A DNA stretch of 64,000 nucleotides from Granulicella sapmiensis (GCA_026225395.1 JAMFSR010000007.1:62001-126000), one strand, 5' to 3'; positions 28,748 to 37,237 are shown, counted from the stretch's first letter. Program-made: numbers and translations. The notes: generated by a model not told the origin, from the sequence alone.

Positions 28748-28822
28748 ACCCCGGGAGACGGGGTCCAAGCATGCAGCGCGACAGGTCAATCGATGCATTG
28801 AGCCCTGCGGTTTTCGACCGCA
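28748..28822 (+). promoter_or_regulatory. rpmE leader hairpins
   Basis: In the 289 nt before rpmE, ACCCCG-GGAGA-CGGGGT (28748-28764) and TGCGGT-TTTCG-ACCGCA (28806-28822) are perfect 6-bp hairpins, with a weaker ATGCA/TGCAT pairing between them. A TAAACT -10-like box lies upstream near 28725. L31 leaders that bind the protein are known in other phyla. I cannot assign this one to a family. Confidence 0.35.
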
Positions 28823-28879
28823 AGCGTGGACAGTGCAAGCGAAACCGTTCTGCAAGCGGGTTAGCCAGAAGGAAACACA

Positions 28880-29125
28880 ATGCCTAAGACTGGAATTCAT
28901 CCTGTATACGAAGAGACCCACGTGAAGTGCGCGTGCGGTAATGAGTTCGACACGCGTTCGACCCACAAGGGTGCGATCGTGGTCGAAATCTGCTCGGCCT
29001 GCCACCCTTTCTTTACCGGCAAGCAGAAGCTTGTGGATACGGCCGGCCGTATCGACCGCTTCCGCCGCAAGTTTGCCGCGACCGACGCCAAGAAGGCCGA
29101 GATCGCTGCCAACACTAAGAAGTAA
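28880..29125 (+). CDS. rpmE: 50S ribosomal protein L31 (zinc-binding form)
   Basis: The 81-residue protein has the L31 start [21 protein letters not shown] and the four zinc-ligand positions as Cys (C-A-C, then C-S-A-C in [15 protein letters not shown]). It is therefore the C+ form that can store zinc. AAGGAAA lies upstream of the ATG. It is monocistronic with a strong terminator downstream. Confidence 0.97.
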   Translation: MPKTGIHPVYEETHVKCACGNEFDTRSTHKGAIVVEICSACHPFFTGKQKLVDTAGRIDRFRRKFAATDAKKAEIAANTKK

Positions 29126-29146
29126 GTTGGCGGGAACGATATCGAG

Positions 29147-29180
29147 AGGCCTCTGCGGTGAGCGGAGGCCTTTCCTTTTT
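29147..29180 (+). terminator. rpmE terminator
   Basis: AGGCCTC (29147-29153) pairs with GAGGCCT (29165-29171), and an inner GC/GC closes a short loop. TTCCTTTTT follows. Confidence 0.85.
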
Positions 29181-29250
29181 GTGGTGAACTGGGATGGTGC
29201 GGATGAGGGTGTCGACGGAAGCAACGGCACCTAGCCGCAAGGAAGAGACG

Positions 29251-30504
29251 ATGAAGAAGGGTTGGGACAGCGCGGTAGAACGGGCGATGCCGCCGGAGGC
29301 GAGGGTGCCTGCGGAGATGTCGATCGGCGGGGTGCGGATTGCGCCGGCGACCGTGCTCGCCCCGATGGCGGGTGTGACCGATACCGTGTTTCGGCGGTTT
29401 ATCAAGAATGCTTCGATGTTTACCGATCCCACAGCACCGGCGGATGTCGACGTAGAAACCTCGAACGAGGTTTCCGGATGCGGCTTGATCATGACCGAGT
29501 TCACCTCGGCCGATGGGTTGAGCCGCATGCGCGAGACCAAGCGGAAGCGGTACCTCACGTACTACGAGGATGAGCATCCGATTTCGGCGCAGATATTTGG
29601 GTCGAACCCGGAGACGCTGGCGGACTCGGCGCGGATTTGCCAGGATGCTGGATTCGATCTTGTCGATTTGAATTTGGGGTGTCCGGCGAAGCGGGTGGTT
29701 TCTTGTAATGGAGGATCGGGGTTGCTGCGCGATCTGCCGGCGATCCGCAAGATCTTTGAGCGCGTGCGCGGGGCGATCACAGTTCCCTTCACCGTGAAGT
29801 TCCGGATGGGATGGAGCGATGGGAACATCGTTTGCGTGGAGCTGGCCAAGATGGCCGAGGACTGCGGGCTGAATGCCGTGGCGCTTCATGCTCGTACACG
29901 CGAGCAGGGCTATACCGGGGAGGCGCGGTGGGAGTGGATTGCCGCGGTGAAGGATGCGGTGTCGATTCCGGTGATTGGGAACGGAGACATTCGCACGCCC
30001 GAAGATGCGGCTGCTATGGTCGAAGCCACGCACTGCGATGCGGTGATGATTGGGCGCGCGGCGCCGGCGAATCCGTGGATCTTTCGACAGATTGCGCAGT
30101 ACACGGCGTCAAAGGCTGCGACTGGCGCAGGCGTTTACGACCGGCCCACGGATATGGATCGCTACCGCATGATTCGGGATTACTTTGAGCGGCTGATGCA
30201 TGAGGTTGCGGAGCATCCTGAGGTGCTGGGGCCAGCGGAGAGCGATCTGGACAAGCGGCTGAAGAAGAACCACGAGAGCGCGCAGCGTGACGCCATTGGG
30301 CGGATGAAGCAGTTTGCCAGCTGGTTTACGCATGGTGTGCCGGGGGGTGGTGCGTTGCGGCGGGAGATCTTCGAAGCCAAGCGTGGCGCGCAGGTGATGG
30401 AGCGGGTAGAGGCTTTCTTTACGAAGCGGGCGGACGCTCCGGAGGAAGGATTTGTGCCGGAACCGGATGCGGAGTTGGAAGCGGCGCCGGCGGCATGGGG
30501 GTAA
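29251..30504 (+). CDS. dusB: tRNA-dihydrouridine synthase
   Basis: FMN enzyme that reduces uridines in tRNA. The 417-residue product has VLAPMAGVTDTVFRRF, the catalytic Cys in LNLGCPAKRVV, the FMN-binding KFRMGWSDG, and IPVIGNGDIRTPEDA. The length exceeds the usual 320-350 because of a 40-residue insert near GVTDTVFRR...TSADGL and a long tail. The DusB subgroup is inferred from overall likeness. The start at 29251 has GGAAGAG just upstream; a possible ATG at 29194 has none. Confidence 0.9.
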   Translation: MKKGWDSAVERAMPPEARVPAEMSIGGVRIAPATVLAPMAGVTDTVFRRFIKNASMFTDPTAPADVDVETSNEVSGCGLIMTEFTSADGLSRMRETKRKRYLTYYEDEHPISAQIFGSNPETLADSARICQDAGFDLVDLNLGCPAKRVVSCNGGSGLLRDLPAIRKIFERVRGAITVPFTVKFRMGWSDGNIVCVELAKMAEDCGLNAVALHARTREQGYTGEARWEWIAAVKDAVSIPVIGNGDIRTPEDAAAMVEATHCDAVMIGRAAPANPWIFRQIAQYTASKAATGAGVYDRPTDMDRYRMIRDYFERLMHEVAEHPEVLGPAESDLDKRLKKNHESAQRDAIGRMKQFASWFTHGVPGGGALRREIFEAKRGAQVMERVEAFFTKRADAPEEGFVPEPDAELEAAPAAWG

Positions 30505-30613
30505 ATCTTCCGCGTTTTTGTGGTCAGCTGTGGTGACAATTTGTGGTGGAGTTGTGGTGACTGCGTGGTCGTTTATGGACGGGAAAATGTCCAGCAAACT
30601 TTACATCGATGAA

Positions 30614-30647
30614 ACAGACAAGCCGTCCACCTGGACGGCTTGTCTGT
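30614..30647. terminator. Perfect 16-bp inverted repeat between convergent genes
   Basis: ACAGACAAGCCGTCCA and its exact complement are separated by two bases, 16 nt from the stop of the aldo/keto reductase gene. No T-tract follows on either strand, so it may be a Rho-assisted or mRNA-stabilising structure serving both genes. Confidence 0.6.
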
Positions 30648-30662
30648 CGGTGATCGGAGCAA

Positions 30663-31523
30663 TTATTTGGCAGCGGCTTCGAGATCCTGCCACTCGGCGT
30701 CACTCAGTTCCAGATCGGCGGCCTTGAGGTTCTCTTCGAGGTGCTCGATGGAGCTGGTGCCGGGGATGGGAAGGATGACGGACGAGCGGTGGAGCAGCCA
30801 CGCCAGCGAGAGTTGTGAGGTGGTGGCGTTGTGCTTCTTAGCGAGTTCGTCGAGCTTGCCGCCGGGTTGGGCGAGCTTGCCGGAGGCTACCGGGAACCAG
30901 GGGATGAAGGCGATGTTGTGCTTGGTGCAGTAGTCGAGGACGGCTTCGCTCTTGCGGTTGGTGATGTTGTACTCGTTCTGCACGCTGACGATGTCGATGA
31001 CCTTGCGAGCCTGTTCGATTTCGGCAACGGAGACTTCAGAGAGGCCGACGAAGCGGATCTTGCCGGCGGTTTGGAGCTTCTTGATGGCGCCGAGGGACTC
31101 TTCGACGGGGACTTTGGGGTCGATGCGGTGGAGTTGCCAGAGGTCGAGGGTGTCGCGCTTGAGCCAGCGGAGGCTCATTTCGACCTGCTGGGTGAGGTAT
31201 TCGGTGCGGCCTACGGGAAGCCATTGATCGGGGCCTTGGCGGGTAAGGCCGGCTTTCGTTGCGATGACGGTACCCTTGGAGTACGGGGCGAGGGCTTCGC
31301 CGATGAGCGGCTCGGAGACGGCTGGGCCGTAGCTGTCGGCGGTGTCGATGAAGTTGACGCCAAGCTCGACGGCGCGTTGGAGGACTTTCTTGGCGTTTTC
31401 AGGGTCGGCGGGCGGGCCCCAGATGCCTTTGCCGGTGATGCGCATGACACCGTAGCCGAGGCGGTTGATTTCGAGTTCGTTGCCTAGCTTGAAGGTTTTG
31501 GTGATTGCGGATGCAGTAGCCAT
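30663..31523 (-). CDS. Aldo/keto reductase
   Basis: The 286-residue NAD(P)H-dependent carbonyl reductase has the catalytic tetrad positions: Asp and Tyr in FIDTADSYGP, Lys in ATKAG and His in WQLHRID. The C-terminal cofactor site is PIPGTSSIEHLEENL. The substrate is unknown. It lies alone on the minus strand, converging with dus. Confidence 0.93.
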   Translation of the reverse strand: MATASAITKTFKLGNELEINRLGYGVMRITGKGIWGPPADPENAKKVLQRAVELGVNFIDTADSYGPAVSEPLIGEALAPYSKGTVIATKAGLTRQGPDQWLPVGRTEYLTQQVEMSLRWLKRDTLDLWQLHRIDPKVPVEESLGAIKKLQTAGKIRFVGLSEVSVAEIEQARKVIDIVSVQNEYNITNRKSEAVLDYCTKHNIAFIPWFPVASGKLAQPGGKLDELAKKHNATTSQLSLAWLLHRSSVILPIPGTSSIEHLEENLKAADLELSDAEWQDLEAAAK

Positions 31524-31604
31524 CGTGTTTCTCCTGTGTGCTTGGATGGCGGGAGAGGCGATGGCGACTCATCGAGGAACAACACGATTTGATCGGACTA
31601 CTGG

Positions 31605-31910
31605 CTATTTGGCGACGGCTTCGTTTTTCGTGAGGGCTTCGCGGAGAAGCATTTTGATGTAGGTCTGATAGCCGAGACCTTTTTCCGCCGCCTGAGCGCG
31701 GGCTTTCTCGAGGTCGCCCTGACTGAGGCGAAGTGTCACGGGCGACGTTCGTTCGGAGGGATCTATCACGCGTGCGGGAACAAGGCGGCCTTCGGCCCTG
31801 GCGCGCTCAAAGAGTTCAGTTACATATTCCGGGTGAGCTGGATACCAATCGGCTTCCTCTGCTTCACTTGCGAACTTTGGCGGTTTGATCGTGGGAACAA
31901 TTACTGTCAT
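31605..31910 (-). CDS. brnA: BrnA/CopG-like ribbon-helix-helix antitoxin
   Basis: The 101-residue protein has an acidic N-terminal segment (PKFASEAEEADWYPAHPE) typical of CopG/BrnA antitoxins and a C-terminal ribbon-helix-helix (VTLRLSQGDLEKARAQAAEKG...YIKMLLREAL). Its ATG overlaps the toxin stop as ATGA. By family it neutralises the toxin and represses the operon, probably at the palindrome before the toxin start. Confidence 0.8.
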   Translation of the reverse strand: MTVIVPTIKPPKFASEAEEADWYPAHPEYVTELFERARAEGRLVPARVIDPSERTSPVTLRLSQGDLEKARAQAAEKGLGYQTYIKMLLREALTKNEAVAK

Positions 31911-32179
31911 AAGCCCCTTTCTTCGAGGTACATTCTCCGCAATGCGCGAGGCGCAGTGTAGGCCGTTACAACCCGTGTCATGCTAGCGCTTCGCCATATC
32001 GTGACGACAACCAGGCAGCGGTACTCTCTTGTTATGCCGTATTGGAAGTACCGCTCTCCTCCGTTATGAATCTGAAGAACAGCTTCTGACGGATCGTGCA
32101 ACAGGACATCTTCGGCTTCTTCCGGTGTCACGCCGTGTCTGGCAATGTGGGCGATGTTGATTTTGTCCCATTCAAACAA
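31907..32179 (-). CDS. brnT: BrnT-family toxin
   Basis: The 90-residue protein starts FEWDKINIAHIARHGVTPEE, the BrnT signature, and has the RelE-like beta core with GITREYRCLVVVTIW. BrnT toxins are ribonucleases that stop translation. The order is toxin first, as in other brnTA operons. Translation starts at TTG (32179) with a perfect AGGAGG 5 nt upstream. It lies 29 nt beyond the nuclease-like gene. Confidence 0.88.
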   Translation of the reverse strand: MFEWDKINIAHIARHGVTPEEAEDVLLHDPSEAVLQIHNGGERYFQYGITREYRCLVVVTIWRSASMTRVVTAYTAPRALRRMYLEERGL

Positions 32180-32191
32180 GTACGCCTCCTA

Positions 32192-32207
32192 TTGTACATA
32201 CAATGTA
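32192..32207 (-). promoter_or_regulatory. Palindromic operator/-10 of brnTA
   Basis: TACATACAATGTA (32195-32207) is a 5-bp-arm palindrome overlapping TTGTACATACAA (32192-32203). On the minus strand TACAAT within it is a good -10 box 12 nt ahead of the TTG start. This suits repression by a ribbon-helix-helix antitoxin. Confidence 0.5.
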
Positions 32208-32208
32208 T

Positions 32209-33759
32209 TTACACTCCACTACTTTTGTTCTGTTTGCGCCAGACGACTCGGATTTGCTGGCGCCAGCGTTCGTCTAGGGCGAGGAGGTGCCATTCGACGC
32301 GGGGGGAGAGGTGGCGGAGGATGGTTTCGGTGGCCGGGTGGATGTGGAGGGCGGGGGCGATGAGGTAGAGGCGGGGTGGTTGGGGTGAGAGATGCAGACC
32401 GCGGAAGTAGCCGTGGCGCTGGAACTCGCCGAGGCTTTGCTGGTCGGCGGTTTGCAGGTGGTGATGGCGGACGCGGATCCAGTAGTCGAGGCCTTGCAGG
32501 GCAAGGTGAAGGTCGTCGTCGGCTTTGAGTTCGATGACGGCGAGACGGCCGTCGGCGGTGACGCCTAGGAGGTCGAGGAGGCCGCGGTCGGAGGCTCCGG
32601 CGATGGCGGGGACCTGGGTGTAGACGTGGTCGGGGTTGAGGTGAGGGATGGTGGTGGATTCGGTGGTGGCGAGGGATCGGGTGAGCGGGGCGAGGTTGTG
32701 GCGGAGGACGGATTCGAGCCAGCGCTCGGGGGCGGCGCGATAGAGGGGGTCTTGTGTGGGGCTGGGGCCGGTGTGGCGGGGTGGGCTGGAGATTTTGAGG
32801 CGGGAGTGGGCGGGGGTTGCCGTGGACGTGGTGCCGATGCGGTTAGCGGTGGGACGGCGACCGAAGTCGGTGGTGGGAATCTGGGCGCGGCGGCGGGCGA
32901 AGAGGTCGGCGAGGGTTTCGGTGAGGCCGGCGCGGGTTTGTGGGGTGATGGGGGTTTCGTTAGGGCCGGTGCCGGCGGTGAGTTCGATGTTGTGGGAGAA
33001 GCCGATGGGTGATGGGGTGAGACGGGCGCGGGCGAACTCGAGGCCGTGGAGCAGGAAGGCTAGCTCGGTGGTCGAGCGGAGGCGCTGCTCGATGCGGCGG
33101 TGGTCGGTGGGTGGGATAAGGGAGTGGATTTGGGTGATTGCGGCGGCAAAGCGTTCGCTTGCTGCGGTTTGATCGGGGTGGTGGATGAGGCGGGAACGGA
33201 GGTTACCCTGGTCGGTGGGGTCGAGCTGGGTGAGGTCTTCGGTGGTGGGGTCTAGCTCGTAGAGGTGCCATTGGGCGGCGTCGGGATTGAGCCAGGCGAG
33301 GCGACTGAGGGTGAGCTGCGAGGTGCCTTGCGGGAGGATGAGCTTGAGACCCTGGTAGGGGCGGCGGCCGGAGGCTTGCTCGCGGCAGGCTTGCAGCCAG
33401 AGGATGCCGAGGGTGAGGATGCCGTCGATAGTGGTTTGCGATTCCTGCTCGTTGACGGCGATGACGGCCCAGGCTTGATTGCCTTTGACGAGTGAGCCGC
33501 GGGCGTAGGCAGGGCCGAAGGACTTTTCGAGGTCCATGGCGGTTCGGAAGGCATCGGGCTTGTGGTCCGGGAAGTGGCGCTGAAGGACGCGTTCGAGGGT
33601 GCGGAGATAGCGGGTGCGGGCGGTGTCGCGAGTGGTGGGGGTGCGGTGCGTTCGGTTGGCTACGAGCTCGAGGAGTTTGGGCTGAGTCTGTCCGAAGCGT
33701 TGTGTGCTGAGGCGGAGCGTGTTGTTGCGCTCGGCGACGGAGAGGATGCGGCGGACCAT
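32209..33759 (-). CDS. PD-(D/E)XK nuclease-like protein, N-terminus apparently frameshifted
   Basis: The C-terminal third has a restriction-endonuclease-like core: GLLDLLGVTADGRLAVIELK (Asp, then Glu-x-Lys) and LQGLDYWIRV, as in NucS/DUF91-type nucleases. The rest is not recognised. The first possible start codon in this frame is at 33759. Convincing coding sequence continues about 70 codons upstream (FLEAHPDAALLEDGRVLFDL, YTLSTDHNRCTLHLWSEDV) to a stop near 33982 without any ATG, GTG or TTG. An ATG at 33976 is followed by six C; with five it would enter this frame as MPPPRASS. It lies 38 nt after the YfiT-like gene. Confidence 0.65.
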   Translation of the reverse strand: MVRRILSVAERNNTLRLSTQRFGQTQPKLLELVANRTHRTPTTRDTARTRYLRTLERVLQRHFPDHKPDAFRTAMDLEKSFGPAYARGSLVKGNQAWAVIAVNEQESQTTIDGILTLGILWLQACREQASGRRPYQGLKLILPQGTSQLTLSRLAWLNPDAAQWHLYELDPTTEDLTQLDPTDQGNLRSRLIHHPDQTAASERFAAAITQIHSLIPPTDHRRIEQRLRSTTELAFLLHGLEFARARLTPSPIGFSHNIELTAGTGPNETPITPQTRAGLTETLADLFARRRAQIPTTDFGRRPTANRIGTTSTATPAHSRLKISSPPRHTGPSPTQDPLYRAAPERWLESVLRHNLAPLTRSLATTESTTIPHLNPDHVYTQVPAIAGASDRGLLDLLGVTADGRLAVIELKADDDLHLALQGLDYWIRVRHHHLQTADQQSLGEFQRHGYFRGLHLSPQPPRLYLIAPALHIHPATETILRHLSPRVEWHLLALDERWRQQIRVVWRKQNKSSGV

Positions 33760-34014
33760 ATTCCCGGCGGTGTTGACGTCTTCCGACCAGAGATGGAGGG
33801 TGCAGCGGTTGTGGTCCGTGGAGAGAGTGTATTTGGCGGTTCGGAGATCGAAGAGGACGCGGCCGTCTTCGAGGAGGGCCGCATCGGGGTGGGCTTCGAG
33901 GAAAGCCGTGATGGCGGCGGCGATTTCGGGCGCGGTTTGGGGTACATCCGCGGAGGAAGCTCTGGGCGGGGGGCATGGGAGTTACGGTAGCAAATTCCGG
34001 CGGATGCTGTTGAA

Positions 34015-34584
34015 CTACCAGCCTTTTTGGGTGCGGAGGTTCGTGATGTGAGCGAGGTGATGGCGTGCGTGCCAGGCGTAGTGGATCGTGACGAAGTCGA
34101 GCTTCTGGGGACCGCGCTCGGCGTGGGCGAAGGCGCGCTGCCACTGAATTTCTGTGAGCGATTGAAGAAGCAGCACCCAGCGGGCGTGGATGCCTTCGAT
34201 GATGTCGAGCGACCATTCAGGCGGGGCAGAGTAGTCGGCAAGTTCGGCGAAAGCGCCTTCGTTGTAGCCGGGGACGAGGGGCGAGTCTTCGGTGAGGGCT
34301 TTGCGGACGCGAAAGAACGCGGTGGCGTGCGAGTCGGCGACGTGATGGACGACCTGGCGGACGGTCCATCCTCCTTCGCGGTAGGGAGTGTCTATTTTCG
34401 CCGTGCTGAGGCCACGGAGAGACTCGCGGAGAAACTCAGGCATCTGAGCAAGGGCGTGGATAGCCTCGCGCCGGTCCTCAGGCGTGATGGTCGCGGGAGA
34501 AACGAACGGACCGATGGGATAGCGAGGATCGACGGTAGACTCCGGCACTTTTTGGACTCTTTTGGTGGACGGCAACTTCGGCAT
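34015..34584 (-). CDS. DinB/YfiT-family metal-dependent protein
   Basis: The 189-residue protein matches YfiT-like bacillithiol/thiol transferases: RYPIGPF near the N-terminus, the metal-binding His in VRQVVHHVADSH and the HYAWHARHHLAHI helix. The His triad is complete. The actual thiol or substrate in this phylum is unknown. The start at 34584 has GGAG 10 nt upstream; an ATG three codons earlier is possible. Confidence 0.85.
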   Translation of the reverse strand: MPKLPSTKRVQKVPESTVDPRYPIGPFVSPATITPEDRREAIHALAQMPEFLRESLRGLSTAKIDTPYREGGWTVRQVVHHVADSHATAFFRVRKALTEDSPLVPGYNEGAFAELADYSAPPEWSLDIIEGIHARWVLLLQSLTEIQWQRAFAHAERGPQKLDFVTIHYAWHARHHLAHITNLRTQKGW

Positions 34585-34695
34585 TGAGCACATGCTCCGT
34601 TGTATGTCGTAATACCGCTGGTTAAGTGCGATTGTAGCCCCTGCTGCAATGGAATCCTGGGGCTTGTGTAGCGGTAAGCTTTGGAGGAGGTTACG

Positions 34696-35598
34696 ATGGT
34701 CTGTCTGCGGATGATTTTTTCGATGGGGCTGCTAATGGTTGCGGGATGCTCGCGAGGTGCGGGGACAAGCGCGGTCGCGACGCCGGCGGCGGTTCAACCG
34801 GTGGCAGCCGTTGATGCGCAGACCGGCGCGGCTGCGGGCGGGTTTGTGGGGTTCGACCGGAATGAGTATCCGGGGGATGACACGATGGCTGCAATGAAAA
34901 AGCAGTTTGCCTTTGTCGGCTATTGGCTGACGGTGCCGCCGGGGGCGATGTTCAACCAGTGGGTGGGCAAGCGGGCGTTGCTGCGACAGCAGGGGTGGGG
35001 GTTTTTGCTGCTGGCCAACGGCAAGCTGGAAGCGGAGATCCTGAAAGCGCAAAAAGCGGGTACGACGCCGGCGGCCCTGGGCATGAAAGATGCGGCAGTA
35101 GCTGTGGCGGCGGCGAAGAGTGAGGGCTTCCCTGCCGGGGCGATTGTGTTTCTGGACCAGGAGGAAGGTGGACGGCTGACCGATGTGCAGGCGGCGTATC
35201 TGCTGGCGTGGACGGAGGCTGTGGCGGGTTCGGCGTATAAGCCGGGGGTTTATGCAAGCGGGCAGAGAGTGCAGGATGGACCGGGCGTGATGATCGATAC
35301 GGTGGAGGATATTCGTGCGCGGGTGAAGAAGGGTTCGCTGCACGAGGTGGCAATGTTCGATGCGCAGGACCAGTGTCCGCCTTCAAATGGATGCAGCCTG
35401 CAGCCGAGGCCGATGAGCGAGGCGGGTGAGCCGGATTTGATTGCGTGGCAATATTCGCAGTCGCCGCGCAGGCCGGAGATTACGCAGAGCTGCGCGAAGA
35501 CCTATGCAAGCGATGGGAACTGCTATGCGCCGGGGTTTCCGAAAGTGTTTCTGGATATGGACGTGGCGAAGACGATGGACCCGTCGGGGGGAAGGTAG
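34696..35598 (+). CDS. DUF1906-like (glycoside hydrolase-like) lipoprotein
   Basis: The 300-residue protein starts with a lipoprotein signal (MIFSMGLLMVAGCSRG, lipobox VAGC). The barrel-like domain has GFVGFDRNEYPGDD, FVGYWLTVPPG, AIVFLDQEEGG and DLIAWQYSQSPRR. This pattern fits the Rv2525c/DUF1906 and GH25-like group thought to act on cell-wall glycans. The acidic pair in FLDQEEGG is the likely active site. The ATG at 34696 has GGAGGAGG upstream. Heptamer repeats begin directly after the stop. Confidence 0.65.
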   Translation: MVCLRMIFSMGLLMVAGCSRGAGTSAVATPAAVQPVAAVDAQTGAAAGGFVGFDRNEYPGDDTMAAMKKQFAFVGYWLTVPPGAMFNQWVGKRALLRQQGWGFLLLANGKLEAEILKAQKAGTTPAALGMKDAAVAVAAAKSEGFPAGAIVFLDQEEGGRLTDVQAAYLLAWTEAVAGSAYKPGVYASGQRVQDGPGVMIDTVEDIRARVKKGSLHEVAMFDAQDQCPPSNGCSLQPRPMSEAGEPDLIAWQYSQSPRRPEITQSCAKTYASDGNCYAPGFPKVFLDMDVAKTMDPSGGR

Positions 35599-35661
35599 TT
35601 TTAGGTTTTAGGTTTTAGGTTTTAGGTTTTAGGTTTTAGGGCTCAGGGCTCAGGGCTCAGG
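35599..35661 (+). repeat. Nine 7-bp units: six TTTTAGG then three GCTCAGG
   Basis: Six perfect TTTTAGG copies (35599-35640) pass without a gap or shift into three perfect GCTCAGG copies. Two heptamer families are fused in register. Confidence 0.95.
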
Positions 35662-35682
35662 GTCTTCGTGGATAGGCCTGGA

Positions 35683-35721
35683 GGCACCCCCGATCTCTAA
35701 GTGCGAGAGATCGGGGGTGCC
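35683..35721. repeat. Perfect 16-bp palindrome
   Basis: GGCACCCCCGATCTCT (35683-35698) pairs perfectly with 35706-35721 around a 7-nt loop. CCCGATCTC is shared with the repeat in yceH. There is no T-tract after it. It lies between the lipoprotein gene and tldD. Confidence 0.85.
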
Positions 35722-35773
35722 CGCGCACGTAGGCATTCAAGCGGGATATTGCGCGGGGGACTAGAATGAAAGA

Positions 35774-37237
35774 ATGGCGGCTGCCCCACACCTCATCCAT
35801 CCTGAAACGCTCGACCACAAACGATACTTCTTCGACAAGCTTGGACTAACCGAGCGGTTGCTGGAACGCTGCCTGGGCGAAGCCCTGAGCGCTGGTGGTG
35901 AGTTTGCTGATCTTTATTTTGAGGCGGTGACTTCGACCTCGCTGGGGATGGACGAGGGGATTGTGAAGACTGCCTCGCAGGGCATCAGCGTGGGATGCGG
36001 CGTGCGGGTGTTGAGCGGCGAGCGAACAGGGTTTGCGTATACCGACGATTTGTCTGCTGAGAGATTGTTGAAGGCTGCGCGCACGGCGGCTCTGATTGCG
36101 AATGGGCCGCAGGTGGAGCGGGTTCAAGGGTTTGTGGAAGCGAAGACGGCTTCGCTGTATCCGGTTGCGGGAATGGGCGGGGATGCGGAGATTGCCGAGA
36201 AGCTGAGACTGATTGAGCGCGCGAATAAGGCTGCAAGGGACTTCGATCCGCGGATCGTGCAGGTTCGTGCGGGCATCAACGACGAGCTGCGGCGGATTCT
36301 GATTGCGGCCAGCGATGGGACGTTTGCAAGCGATACACAGCCGCTGGCGCGGTTCAACGTGTTTGTGATCGCGAAGGATGAGCACAACACCGCGCGTGGG
36401 ACGAGTGGTGGTGGCGGGCGCGTGGGGTTAGACTTCTTTGCGGGCGATAAGTCGCCCGAGCACTTTGCGCGGGAAGCGGCGCGGACGGCGATTCTGCAGC
36501 TCGGTGCGATTGCCGCGCCGGCGGGTGAGATGGAAGTGGTGCTTGGGCCGGGATGGCCGGGCGTGCTGCTGCATGAGGCCGTTGGGCATGGGCTGGAAGC
36601 GGACTTCAACCGCAAGAAGACATCTGCGTTTGCGGGGTTGATTGGGCAGAAGGTGGCTTCGAGCAAGGTGACGGTCGTCGATAACGGCAAGATGCCGGGA
36701 CGGCGCGGATCATTGAACGTCGACGATGAAGGCAATGCGACGCAGGAGACGGTGCTGATCGAGAACGGTATTCTGCGCGGATATTTGAGTGATAAGCTGA
36801 GTTCCCGTCTGATGGGTATGCCGAACACGGGCAGCGGACGGCGTGAGAGCTATCAGGCGATCCCGATGCCGCGCATGACGAATACCTACATGCTGAACGG
36901 TGAGGATGAGCCGGGCGACATCATCAAGAGCGTAAAGCGCGGTCTGTATGCGGTGAACTTCGGTGGTGGGCAAGTGGACATCACGAACGGGAAGTTTGTG
37001 TTTAGCGCGAGCGAAGCTTACCTGATCGAGGACGGCATAGTAACCGCTCCTGTGAAGGGTGCGACGCTGGTGGGCAACGGGCCTGAGGCGCTGAAGTATG
37101 TGTCGATGGTAGGGAATGACCTGGCGCTGGATGAAGGCATTGGGACCTGTGGCAAGGCCGGGCAGAGTGTGCCGGTTGGCGTAGGCATGCCAACGGTGAA
37201 GCTGGACCGGATGACCGTTGGTGGGACTGGTCGATAG
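35774..37237 (+). CDS. tldD: Metalloprotease TldD
   Basis: Catalytic subunit of the TldD/TldE protease that trims peptides such as microcin B17 leader and CcdA. The 487-residue protein has the zinc motif HEAVGHGLE (about residues 266-274) and the family segments SGGGGRVGLDFF and GGQVDITNGKFVFSASEAYLIE. TAGAAT ends six nt before the ATG and no ribosome binding site is evident, so a leaderless mRNA is possible. tldE follows one gene later. Confidence 0.95.
   Translation: MAAAPHLIHPETLDHKRYFFDKLGLTERLLERCLGEALSAGGEFADLYFEAVTSTSLGMDEGIVKTASQGISVGCGVRVLSGERTGFAYTDDLSAERLLKAARTAALIANGPQVERVQGFVEAKTASLYPVAGMGGDAEIAEKLRLIERANKAARDFDPRIVQVRAGINDELRRILIAASDGTFASDTQPLARFNVFVIAKDEHNTARGTSGGGGRVGLDFFAGDKSPEHFAREAARTAILQLGAIAAPAGEMEVVLGPGWPGVLLHEAVGHGLEADFNRKKTSAFAGLIGQKVASSKVTVVDNGKMPGRRGSLNVDDEGNATQETVLIENGILRGYLSDKLSSRLMGMPNTGSGRRESYQAIPMPRMTNTYMLNGEDEPGDIIKSVKRGLYAVNFGGGQVDITNGKFVFSASEAYLIEDGIVTAPVKGATLVGNGPEALKYVSMVGNDLALDEGIGTCGKAGQSVPVGVGMPTVKLDRMTVGGTGR

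Noticed and set aside
30505-30600. Repeated GTGGTGAC/TTGTGGTG words after dus
   Set aside because: Short, irregularly spaced and without a constant unit; probably low complexity.
33203-34216. A 337-codon open frame overlapping the nuclease and YfiT genes
   Set aside because: Composition is Arg/Pro/His-rich; both overlapped frames encode recognisable proteins. Only its ATG at 33976 is of interest, as the possible true start of the nuclease after a one-base shift.
35599-35640. TTTTAGG repeats as telomere-like sequence
   Set aside because: It resembles plant-type telomere units but is only six copies, internal, and one of many heptamer families here.
27491-35661. Heptamer arrays as a CRISPR array
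   Set aside because: Units are 7 bp, contiguous and without spacers; no cas genes are present.
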